Of a DNA stretch of 52,574 bases, positions 24,231 through 31,928 are shown one piece after another. The notes below the pieces were generated by a model that had not been told where the DNA came from, did not search any database, and saw nothing but the letters and a program-made list of their open reading frames with translations. The position numbers were made by a program, and so were the translations under genes. Every line of letters begins with the position of its first letter. Positions within the stretch are counted from its first letter, which is position 1. Source of the stretch: Bacteroidales bacterium (lineage in GTDB: Bacteria; Bacteroidota; Bacteroidia; Bacteroidales; Marinilabiliaceae); assembly GCA_024401355.1 (NCBI GenBank), contig JAKSLF010000018.1, positions 1-52,574 on the forward strand, given 5' to 3'.

Positions 24231-26942
24231 ATGAAGATTCTATTTTCACTGGCGATGATAATGCTTGCTACAGTCAGCGTGATGGCGCAGTACACGGTAA
24301 GCGGCAAAGTTGTCGACGAAAAGACAGGCGAGCCAATCATAGGTGCGGCTGTAATGGAAACTGGAACAACGAACGGCACAGTTACTGACATAGATGGTAA
24401 CTTCAGCATAAAAGTGTCAGCGGATCCAGCGAAGCTAAACATCTCTTATCTTGGCTACAAGAGCCAGGAAGTACAAGTAGCGAAAACGGGTGCCAAGAGT
24501 GATGCCGGAACAATAAAGCTGGCGACAGATGCGAAAGCCCTTGACGACGTGATAGTCAAAGGTTCGGTGGCAGTAGCCCGCAAGACACCTGTTGCGTTGT
24601 CGGCAATTGACCCGATAACAATAGAGGACAAACTGGGAACTCAGGAATTCCCAGAGGTATTGAAGTCGACACCTGGTGTTCATGCGTCAAAAGACGGTGG
24701 TGGATATGGTGACTCGAAGATCAACATGCGTGGTTTCCAGTCGGCGAACGTGGCAGTAGTAGTAAACGGCGTACCAATGAACGACATGGAATGGGGCGGC
24801 GTATACTGGTCGAACTGGACAGGATTGTCGGACGTAACACGCTCGATGCAGACACAGCGAGGTCTGGGTGCTTCGAAGATATCATCGCCTTCAGTAGGTG
24901 GTACAATAAACATTGTTACAAAATCGATAGACGCGAAGAGAGGCGGACTGGTGTCATACGCAATTGGCAACGACGGATACAACAAGATTACAGCTGCGAT
25001 ATCATCGGGCATGAACGACAAGGGATGGGCTTTCAACCTTCTCCTTGCTAAGACATGGGGTAACGGATATATTCAGGGTACAGAATTTGAGGGTCACAAC
25101 TGGTTTGTGAACATTTCGAAACGCATAAACAACGAACACCAGTTGTCACTCACAGCCTTTGGTGCTCCACAGTGGCACAACCAGCGTAGTTCGTATGACG
25201 GTCTGACCATTGACGGATGGCAGAAAGTGAAAGACTACATGAAGGGCGAGAGTGTATATAAATATAATGCTACATACGGCTTTGGCAAGAATGGCGAACG
25301 CAAGACATCGGCCAAGAACAAATATCACAAGCCACAGATATCATTGAACCACCAGTGGCAGATAGCAGACAACCAGAGCCTTTCGACAGCGATATACACA
25401 TCAATAGGACGTGGATATGGTTACAGTGGACAATATGCTGCGAGCCAGTATTCTAGCGGATGGTATGGATCGTCAGACGGCATATTGAACACGACATTCA
25501 GAAATGCAGACGGAACATTTGCGTACGACAAGATTCAGGAGATGAACGAGCAGAGCGACCATGGTTCGGACATGGTAATGTCAATATCGAAGAACTATCA
25601 CACATGGCTCGGTCTTGTATCGAACTACAACAACGACATCAACGAGAACCTTAACATTTCGGGTGGTGTAGACTTCCGCTGGTATAAGGGTGTTCACACG
25701 AACGAACTTATTGACCTATATAATGGTGCATACTATGTCGACAGATTCCGCAAAAACGTGAAAAAGGAAAACAATGATGCGGCTAACGACCCAAACTTCA
25801 CAAAAGAGAAACTGCACGTGGGTGACGTAGTATACCGAGACTATGATGGTTACACAGTACAGGCAGGACTCTTTGGTCAGGCAGAGTATTCACTTGACCA
25901 GTTGAATGTATATGTATCTGGTTCGGTGTCGGACACAAAGTACTGGAGATATGACCGCTACTACTATGATGCGGACCATGCGGAGTCGAAAAAACTGAAC
26001 TTCTGGGCAGGAACAATCAAAGGTGGAGCGAACTACAACCTGAATGAGCACAACAACGTCTTTGTGAATGCCGGCTTCATCAGCCGTGCACCATTCTTCT
26101 CGGGCGGTGCATTCTTGAGCAGCACAGTAAGCAACATGACCAACCCGAATGCAGTCAACGAGAAGATTGCCTCAGTTGAAGTAGGCTATGGCTACGAGAG
26201 CAGCACATTCAAGGCAACGCTCAACGCATACTATACGAAGTGGATGGACAAGACAATGACAAGATCGGGTGACTATATGACCAAAGACGGAATACAGGAC
26301 CAGTGGACAGTGAACATGGAAGGTGTTGACGCACGACACATGGGCATAGAAGTAGAACTCGTAGCACGTCCGGCCACATGGGTAGAACTGACAGGAATGC
26401 TCTCACTTGGTGACTGGGTATGGGACAGCGAAGCGACAGGCTACTTCTACAACTCGGCATCGCAGCCTATGGCAGACACAAATGGAACAATAGCGTCGGG
26501 CATTGGAGCTAAAGACCATGCAAAGATGACATTCATTCTAGACAAGGTAAAAGTAGGTGGTTCGGCACAGACAACAGCAGCAATCGGTGCGAACTTCAAG
26601 CCAATGAAAGGCCTGAAAGTTGGTGCAGACTGGACACTCAGAGCCCGCAACTTTGCAGACTGGTCGATAAGCAGCTATGACATCATGCCAAATGCAGTTG
26701 TCAAATATGCAGATGAAGCATGGAAGATACCAGCAGCAAGCACCGTGGACATGCATGCATCATACACATTCAATATCTGCAAGGACATCAAGGGAACCTT
26801 CTCGGGCAATGTGGAGAACCTTCTGGACCAGGAGTATATAGCAGATGCATACGATGGAGAAGACCACGACTGGAAGACAGCATACAGAGTATTCTATGGT
26901 TTTGGACGCACATACTCAGTACGTTTCAAGATTGCTTTCTAA
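24231..26942 (+). CDS. TonB-dependent receptor with CarboxypepD_reg domain
   Basis: A 903-residue outer-membrane receptor. Signal peptide at residues 1-20 (ends VMAQ). Residues 21-100 form a CarboxypepD_reg domain (GKVVDEKTGEPIIGAAV, NGTVTDIDGNFSI). The plug follows (LKSTPGVHASKD, INMRGFQSANVAVVVNGVP, GGTINIVTK), then a 22-strand-type barrel ending RTYSVRFKIAF with the aromatic C-terminal residue required for insertion. It lacks the STN domain, so no FecA-type signalling is expected, and lacks the SusC-type plug consensus. At 903 residues it is shorter than most SusC proteins. It precedes a lipoprotein by 21 bases and a secreted nuclease, a set that suggests TonB-powered uptake of nucleic acid breakdown products. 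The substrate is inferred only from context. Confidence 0.92.
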   Translation: MKILFSLAMIMLATVSVMAQYTVSGKVVDEKTGEPIIGAAVMETGTTNGTVTDIDGNFSIKVSADPAKLNISYLGYKSQEVQVAKTGAKSDAGTIKLATDAKALDDVIVKGSVAVARKTPVALSAIDPITIEDKLGTQEFPEVLKSTPGVHASKDGGGYGDSKINMRGFQSANVAVVVNGVPMNDMEWGGVYWSNWTGLSDVTRSMQTQRGLGASKISSPSVGGTINIVTKSIDAKRGGLVSYAIGNDGYNKITAAISSGMNDKGWAFNLLLAKTWGNGYIQGTEFEGHNWFVNISKRINNEHQLSLTAFGAPQWHNQRSSYDGLTIDGWQKVKDYMKGESVYKYNATYGFGKNGERKTSAKNKYHKPQISLNHQWQIADNQSLSTAIYTSIGRGYGYSGQYAASQYSSGWYGSSDGILNTTFRNADGTFAYDKIQEMNEQSDHGSDMVMSISKNYHTWLGLVSNYNNDINENLNISGGVDFRWYKGVHTNELIDLYNGAYYVDRFRKNVKKENNDAANDPNFTKEKLHVGDVVYRDYDGYTVQAGLFGQAEYSLDQLNVYVSGSVSDTKYWRYDRYYYDADHAESKKLNFWAGTIKGGANYNLNEHNNVFVNAGFISRAPFFSGGAFLSSTVSNMTNPNAVNEKIASVEVGYGYESSTFKATLNAYYTKWMDKTMTRSGDYMTKDGIQDQWTVNMEGVDARHMGIEVELVARPATWVELTGMLSLGDWVWDSEATGYFYNSASQPMADTNGTIASGIGAKDHAKMTFILDKVKVGGSAQTTAAIGANFKPMKGLKVGADWTLRARNFADWSISSYDIMPNAVVKYADEAWKIPAASTVDMHASYTFNICKDIKGTFSGNVENLLDQEYIADAYDGEDHDWKTAYRVFYGFGRTYSVRFKIAF

Positions 26943-26963
26943 CCTAATTAAAGCTTCGACAAA

Positions 26964-28802
26964 ATGAATAACAATATAATAAAAGCACTTGCATGTTCGG
27001 CTGTAGCGCTAACAGCCTGTGACTACAACGAAAAGAACTTCAAGGATCTAGACGAGATGCTGGAGGAATCGAGCAAAGTGGTCGAGACAAAAGCGTACAC
27101 ACTTGCAGAAGCCGACTATAAGACAGCAGGCAGCAACACAACATACTTCAGAACAAACGATGAAGCGATAAGCGGCCTTGTAAAATATGTATCGAGCGCA
27201 TTTAGCATGCTTGACAACGGATCGGCAGTAAACGTAGCATGCAACGTAGCAACAGAAGAATCGGAAATAGTAAGCGGAATAAACAACGGAATGAGCTATA
27301 CGCTTACAGCAGACGACTACAAGACAATCTGGGGCGAGACGCCAGCAAAATACATTTCGCCAGCAACAGAGGCAAAGATAGCAGATGTATTGGCAAGCAA
27401 AATTGCTGATGCGGGAAAAGACACATACGTTGGCGTGACATACAAGTTTGACAACTATGAGCCAAATGCTGCAGACGACGAGGTAACAGCAGAATATACA
27501 AAAGTGACAGAAATTGCAGAAGGCAACTATGTAATCGCAGCCAACAATGACGGTAAATACTATGCATTCGGTTATTTTGCAGATGCATCAAAGACATACG
27601 GATATTGTGAATCGGCAGCCCTGACACTGAATGGCAACAAACTGGAAGACGCCCTTGAATATGCAGTAACACTGAAGAAGACAGAACTTGGTTATGCCGT
27701 AGTTCGCTCTGACAACAAGTGTCTGTATCTGAAGGGGACATACAACAGTTTCAACATAGGTGACTATCCGGTTTCAGAGGGTGGCGACTTTACGTTCACA
27801 GCCAATGACGGAAAATATGCGATGGTAAATGTGGCAATGGGCAAAACAGTCAAATATGACGCGTCATACAACTCATACGGAGCATACGACGACAAGAAAC
27901 TTGCGGAAACAAAAACACCAATGCTTGATGTTGAGGTGTTCAAGGAATCGAAAGTAGTCGTAAGCAAATGCGAAAGCATCAAGGGAGCGAACAAATATGC
28001 ACTCTATAAGTACGACGGCAGCAAGTGGACTATAGCGACAGAGGCGACAATGCTTAGTGCCGAAGACTACACCGCCATGGGCCAGAAATATGGCAACCTC
28101 AGTTCAACGGCACTGCCAGCAGACTATCTGCCAGCATATCTGAACAACACAGTAGCCTACCCTACTGAAGGCATGTCAAAGACAATAGCATACTTCTACT
28201 ATGGAACAGACAAGACCACAACACTCCGTGCAGACGAATACATATTTGAAAACGGGAAGTGGACAAAGCCAGCTGCGACAGAAGAAAAGTCGTTCCAGAT
28301 AGTAAAGGCCAACGGTGCGTGGATGTATGACCCTAGCGTAGTAATTAACCTGCCAGCAGGCAAGGGCATCGAAGTGTCAGCAACATTCTACCAGGCAGCA
28401 ACAGACTGGGTATGGGAGAACGTTGACACAAAGAACGGCATCGCAACGAAGGGTGACGGTTATGTCACAAGCTATGGCAACAACGAATACTACACAGGAT
28501 CGTCAGCATACCAGAACAACGTTGACTGGCGAGTATCGGCAATCACAGGACAGTATGCAGATGGATTCGCAGGCATGAGCGAAGAAGAAATACTGGAAAC
28601 AGTAAAGAATAACCTCATTGAGGTATACAGCCATGTACTTGCCAAGCTCTACCCTACCGCAAATGCGATAGAAGGACTCGAGGTGACATATACAATCAAC
28701 TTTGTAGTGTATGACGGTGCAAGCCACAACTACCAGATTGTATACAAGGTGACTGGTCCTGCAACATTTGAATATGTAGAGGATTCGCTGACAGAACTAT
28801 AA
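26964..28802 (+). CDS. Surface lipoprotein paired with the TonB receptor
   Basis: A 612-residue lipoprotein: the signal ends in ALTAC with the cysteine at residue 19. The mature protein appears modular. Residues about 20-160 are acidic and helical; a beta-rich module starting EGNYVIAANNDGKYYAFG (about 190-320) resembles modules seen repeatedly in Bacteroides lipoproteins; a later part has YALYKYDGSKWTIA and YIFENGKWTKPA, two similar strand pairs; and the C-terminal part (ITGQYADGFAGMSEEEI to the end) is an alpha/beta domain of unknown type. It has no SusD-type TPR signature. The gap to the receptor is 21 bases, so it is co-transcribed and probably sits over the receptor as substrate-binding lid. 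I do not recognise a named family with certainty. Confidence 0.75.
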   Translation: MNNNIIKALACSAVALTACDYNEKNFKDLDEMLEESSKVVETKAYTLAEADYKTAGSNTTYFRTNDEAISGLVKYVSSAFSMLDNGSAVNVACNVATEESEIVSGINNGMSYTLTADDYKTIWGETPAKYISPATEAKIADVLASKIADAGKDTYVGVTYKFDNYEPNAADDEVTAEYTKVTEIAEGNYVIAANNDGKYYAFGYFADASKTYGYCESAALTLNGNKLEDALEYAVTLKKTELGYAVVRSDNKCLYLKGTYNSFNIGDYPVSEGGDFTFTANDGKYAMVNVAMGKTVKYDASYNSYGAYDDKKLAETKTPMLDVEVFKESKVVVSKCESIKGANKYALYKYDGSKWTIATEATMLSAEDYTAMGQKYGNLSSTALPADYLPAYLNNTVAYPTEGMSKTIAYFYYGTDKTTTLRADEYIFENGKWTKPAATEEKSFQIVKANGAWMYDPSVVINLPAGKGIEVSATFYQAATDWVWENVDTKNGIATKGDGYVTSYGNNEYYTGSSAYQNNVDWRVSAITGQYADGFAGMSEEEILETVKNNLIEVYSHVLAKLYPTANAIEGLEVTYTINFVVYDGASHNYQIVYKVTGPATFEYVEDSLTEL

Positions 28803-28823
28803 AAAACAGACAGAAACAAATAT

Positions 28824-28862
28824 AAAGCGAGAGCGGGATAGAAAGTCCTTCTCTCGCTTTTA
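28824..28862 (+). terminator. Probable terminator or attenuator after the lipoprotein gene
   Basis: A 10-bp perfect stem (AAAGCGAGAG with CTCTCGCTTT) with a 17-base loop and a short T tail (TTTTAT). The tail is weak, so some read-through into the endonuclease gene is likely. Confidence 0.6.
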
Positions 28863-28892
28863 TGGTAAAATAACAGAATAAACAATTGCAAG

Positions 28893-29849
28893 ATGAAGAG
28901 ACCCATATTGTATGCATTGATAATATCAGCAGCACTTTGTTCATGCCGCGAAGAGAAAAAGGAGATTGGCGAAAGCCAGGAAGCCGCGAAAGAAGAGACA
29001 CAAGTGGAAGTGAGCATCAACATGAACACAAACACAGGGAACAGAAAAATCGAAGGGAACTTAGCAATACCACATCTAGACCCAACAAACACATACAAAG
29101 AGTATTATGTGAGTGACGCAGGCAAGGATGAAGTGTTTAACTATGCAGTAGAATGGAACAGCCAAAAGAAAGGCGCAAACTGGGTGGCATACGAATATGA
29201 CAAAACAACAAAAGTGCAGAAAGACATAAGCAGATCGAACAAATGGGAATGGGACACAACGCTGACTGGGAAAAACGAGGTAAACAACTACATGCATTCG
29301 ATGAACGGATTTGACAAAGGGCACATTTGTGCAGCAATGGACAGGGACTATAGCCAGGAAGCCAAAGACCAGACATTCTACTACAGCAACTGCTTTCCAC
29401 AGGTAGGAGTAAACTTCAATCAAGGATACTGGAACTTCCTTGAAATATTCTTCAGGGGATGGTGTACAAGTCCTAAATATGATCATGTATACGTGACCAA
29501 AGGAGGAACACTTAATGACCTTCTGAAAAACTACAAAGGAGAAATTGCCCAGAACGACATATATCCGACAACAAACGCCAACGGATATACAGAAAAAGGA
29601 CTACCAGTACCAAAATACTTCTTCATGGCGATACTGGCTCAAAAAGGAGACGAATATCAGGCAATGGGTTTTCTGGTAGAACACAAAGAATATGAAGACA
29701 GGACATATACAGGCAAGGACTTCAAAAAGAACGCAGTGTCAATAGACAAACTAGAAGAAATAACAGGAATAGACTTTTTCTGCAATCTTCCCGACAACAT
29801 AGAAAATAAAGTAGAAGCGAAGTACGACGAGAAAGCATGGGAATGGTAG
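28893..29849 (+). CDS. Secreted DNA/RNA non-specific endonuclease lipoprotein (beta-beta-alpha-Me)
   Basis: A 318-residue lipoprotein with its signal ending in ALCSC (acceptor cysteine about residue 18), then an acidic linker to about residue 55. The nuclease domain belongs to the NUC1/EndoG family: the DRGH motif reads DKGH (D141, K142, G143, H144; H144 is the general base) within GFDKGHICAAMDRDY, and the Mg-binding asparagine is in NFNQGYWNFLE. These enzymes cut single- and double-stranded DNA and RNA without sequence preference. As a surface or periplasmic lipoprotein it would degrade extracellular nucleic acids, which fits the TonB receptor and lipoprotein just upstream. The Arg-to-Lys change in DRGH is a known tolerated variant in other members as far as I recall, not a clear loss of function. 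Confidence 0.92.
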   Translation: MKRPILYALIISAALCSCREEKKEIGESQEAAKEETQVEVSINMNTNTGNRKIEGNLAIPHLDPTNTYKEYYVSDAGKDEVFNYAVEWNSQKKGANWVAYEYDKTTKVQKDISRSNKWEWDTTLTGKNEVNNYMHSMNGFDKGHICAAMDRDYSQEAKDQTFYYSNCFPQVGVNFNQGYWNFLEIFFRGWCTSPKYDHVYVTKGGTLNDLLKNYKGEIAQNDIYPTTNANGYTEKGLPVPKYFFMAILAQKGDEYQAMGFLVEHKEYEDRTYTGKDFKKNAVSIDKLEEITGIDFFCNLPDNIENKVEAKYDEKAWEW

Positions 29850-29906
29850 AAAAAGAGAAAAATATAGAAAAAACAAATTTTTTTTGATGCAAGGATGAAA
29901 AAAGCA

Positions 29907-30005
29907 CTGGTGACGAACGGTGCAAAACTGGTGACGAACGGTAATCTATATGTACGAAAAAATGGAACAGGATTGACTAAAATGCGTTTTCGAGTGACCA
30001 ACGGC
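29907..30005 (+). repeat. Degenerate 21-bp tandem array (CTGGTGACGAACGGT core)
   Basis: Two near-perfect copies of CTGGTGACGAACGGT stand 21 bases apart (29907 and 29928). A weaker copy, CGAGTGACCAACGGC, lies exactly three periods further (29991), with decayed traces in between. In one frame each encodes VTNG, giving a 70-codon frame (29895-30107) that starts LVTNGAKLVTNG; the frame runs on into a promoter and is unlikely to be a gene. Confidence 0.65.
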
Positions 30006-30045
30006 AAAAAAAAGCGTATTTTCAGTAAAAAAAAAGAGAAATTGT

Positions 30046-30076
30046 TTTGCTATTTCAAAAAAGAGTTGCATCTTTG
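30046..30076 (+). promoter_or_regulatory. Promoter of a short transcript upstream of the 30234 gene
   Basis: TTTG, 19 bases, CATCTTTG and C: a good -33/-7 pair. Its expected start is near 30082, and a terminator lies only about 50 bases further on. Confidence 0.6.
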
Positions 30077-30081
30077 CATTG

Positions 30082-30165
30082 GGATTTTTCATAAAACTTG
30101 GATTTAGTTAGCTGATTTAGGGAAAAAAGGACCTCGCAAACGTGCTTGGTCCTCCCTTTTTTTTT
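30082..30165 (+). ncRNA. Candidate small RNA or attenuated leader, about 85 nt
   Basis: Bounded by a consensus promoter and by an intrinsic terminator. The transcript would have an AT-rich 5' half containing GGATTTAGTTAGCTGATTTAGG (two GATTTAG copies 14 bases apart) and end in the terminator. It could be a stand-alone small RNA or a leader regulating the two secreted-protein genes that start 69 bases after the terminator. I do not recognise an RNA family. Confidence 0.4.
30128..30165 (+). terminator. Intrinsic terminator or attenuator
   Basis: AGGACC pairs with GGTCCT around a 14-base loop, then CCC and nine T. It precedes a gene on the same strand by 69 bases. Confidence 0.75.
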
Positions 30166-30233
30166 ATATGGGGACATGAAACAAGTGAGAAACAAATACG
30201 TAATATAAGACATCAACCACATATTTCAAAAGG

Positions 30234-30818
30234 ATGGGAAGAATAAGCAAAATAGCAAAAGTCATATTAGTCATAGCAACAATATATATTGTCACACTAG
30301 ACAGCTTTGCGAGCACATATACAAACAGCAACAACATAGCAGCTAGTGACACAACATCAAACAACAATCAGAAAATATATGACGAACAATGGGTCAGATC
30401 ATTCAAGAAACCTGATGAGGGACTGATGAAAGCACTCATAAACTACTACAAATTGCCAGAGAACATATCGCGTGTATTCTTTTGTCTTGCGTTGACAGAC
30501 ACAAAAAGATTCAAAGACAACAAATTGATGGAAGCGCAAAACCTCTATTGTCTGTGTGACGAGACAAACCTTGGAGAATATTTTCGTTATAAGCACTGGA
30601 GTGAATCGGTAACAGACATATTATCGATATACTATCAAGAATTGAGAGAAGACATCTATAACATAGCAGACCTTCTTGACTGCATTACGTCACATCACAA
30701 CAGAGACAAAGTGGTAGAAATGTCGAAATACCATGAAATGTACTTTGGGAAACCACTACCTATACGTTCGATTGAAGAGAACGAAATGAGAAAGAAAAAA
30801 GGGGGATTGCCATGGTAA
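30234..30818 (+). CDS. Hypothetical secreted protein with a degenerate glucosaminidase-like repeat
   Basis: A 194-residue protein with an N-terminal hydrophobic segment (residues 6-26, IAKVILVIATIYIVTLDSFAS) that works as a signal peptide or anchor, then a Ser/Asn/Thr-rich linker. Residues about 78-172 line up with the repeats of the next gene: FFCLALTDTKRFKDNKL...NLYCL, then HWSESVTDIL, then MSKYHEMYFG. Those repeats in turn resemble FlgJ/Acm-type glucosaminidase domains, with no glutamate at the catalytic position. The stop codon overlaps the next start (ATGGTAA), so the two are translated together. Function unknown; a cell-wall or glycan-binding role is inference only. Confidence 0.6.
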   Translation: MGRISKIAKVILVIATIYIVTLDSFASTYTNSNNIAASDTTSNNNQKIYDEQWVRSFKKPDEGLMKALINYYKLPENISRVFFCLALTDTKRFKDNKLMEAQNLYCLCDETNLGEYFRYKHWSESVTDILSIYYQELREDIYNIADLLDCITSHHNRDKVVEMSKYHEMYFGKPLPIRSIEENEMRKKKGGLPW

Positions 30819-31831
30819 GAAAAATAGTGATCACACTGATAGTGATAGTGGCAAATGCACTTATTTCATCAGCTCAGTATTCAGACACATTGACTGTAAC
30901 GAGGCAGGACTCAATAAATGCAAACAAAACAGAAGCCATAATGAAATTCGGGTACCTTGCACCACATGTCGACCCGCAAATCATATACGCACAATATTTT
31001 TGGGCAACAAACCGATTCAACGAAAAACTAACCAAGAACAACAACCCATTTCAAATGATAGACCAAAATGGGAAGCCTAGAAAATTCAGAACAATAGAAG
31101 AAGCCATAGCCAGATTCACACTCGCCATGGCAGACTATGACATCAAGAAAGAATCGTATACAGACTACCTCGAACGCAAACCCAAGACGAACTGGACCCC
31201 AAGAATGTCGAAAAAACTCTTGGAAATATACAAAGGGCTATACGGAAGTGAATATAATCATAAGAAACAACTACATACGTGGAAAACAGGTCAAACGAGA
31301 CTGCAATTTGCGAAATATGACAGCCTGGGACATGATGAGACAGAAATGAAATATGGCAAAGGAGTGAGACCATACGACAAAGCATACGCAATAACTGCTA
31401 CAGACAAAAGCATGATTCAGCCACGAATATCGCTTGGTCCGCTTCAACCACTAGCCAACAAAGTAGACACAGGACTTATATTCATACACGTATTGTGGGC
31501 AACAAACCACTTTAACGAGAAATCGATAAGAAACAACAACCTGTTCCAGATAGTAGATTACCGAGGAAACTTGATGGAATTCGACAGCTGGCAAGCTGCA
31601 ATAGCAGACTATCTGCTAAGAATAATCGACTACGACAAAAACACAGAGTCGTACTTGGCATATCTAGAGAGAAGGAGTGGCGGGCAATGGAATAAAACAA
31701 TGTCAGACAAAATGCGAAAATTATATAGAAGTCTATTCCACAAAGACCTGGACGAAAGCGGGCTAAAAGGATATCAGAAACAGGAAGAAAAAAGGCGAAC
31801 ATCGAGTGCCAGAAGCCGAAACAGATTATAA
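30812..31831 (+). CDS. Secreted protein with two degenerate glucosaminidase-like repeats
   Basis: A 339-residue protein with a signal peptide (residues 1-21, ending SSAQ). It contains two clear repeats of about 89 residues (57-145 and 222-310), sharing the blocks WATNRFNEK/WATNHFNEK, NNNPFQM/NNNLFQI, a middle AIA-rich helix, YTDYLER/YLAYLER and MSKKLLEIYKGLYG/MSDKMRKLYRSLFH. The order AQ-x3, NN-x-F, then a serine/glutamate helix and a tyrosine-rich end matches the FlgJ/mannosyl-glycoprotein endo-beta-N-acetylglucosaminidase fold (AQAxLESGWG, NNLFGIK). The expected catalytic glutamate is alanine in both repeats (A65 and A230), so hydrolysis is unlikely. The C-terminus is basic (KRRTSSARSRNRL). 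It overlaps the upstream gene by 7 bases. Confidence 0.65.
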   Translation: MVRKIVITLIVIVANALISSAQYSDTLTVTRQDSINANKTEAIMKFGYLAPHVDPQIIYAQYFWATNRFNEKLTKNNNPFQMIDQNGKPRKFRTIEEAIARFTLAMADYDIKKESYTDYLERKPKTNWTPRMSKKLLEIYKGLYGSEYNHKKQLHTWKTGQTRLQFAKYDSLGHDETEMKYGKGVRPYDKAYAITATDKSMIQPRISLGPLQPLANKVDTGLIFIHVLWATNHFNEKSIRNNNLFQIVDYRGNLMEFDSWQAAIADYLLRIIDYDKNTESYLAYLERRSGGQWNKTMSDKMRKLYRSLFHKDLDESGLKGYQKQEEKRRTSSARSRNRL

Positions 31832-31888
31832 AAGAAACATCGGAATCACTTTTTAGCAAAAAAATGCTTATTATCTTCAAATAATCTT

Positions 31889-31896
31889 TATATTTG
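31889..31896 (+). promoter_or_regulatory. -7 promoter box of the DUF349 gene
   Basis: TATATTTG, 32 bases before the start codon; no clear -33 element. Confidence 0.5.
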
Positions 31897-31928
31897 TAGA
31901 CAAAGAAACTATACACCATATAATAACT

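Noticed and set aside
29895-30107. A 70-codon frame starting MKKALVTNGAKLVTNG
   Set aside because: It is formed by the 21-base repeats, then runs through A-rich sequence and into a consensus promoter; no ribosome site is evident. I list it only as a repeat.
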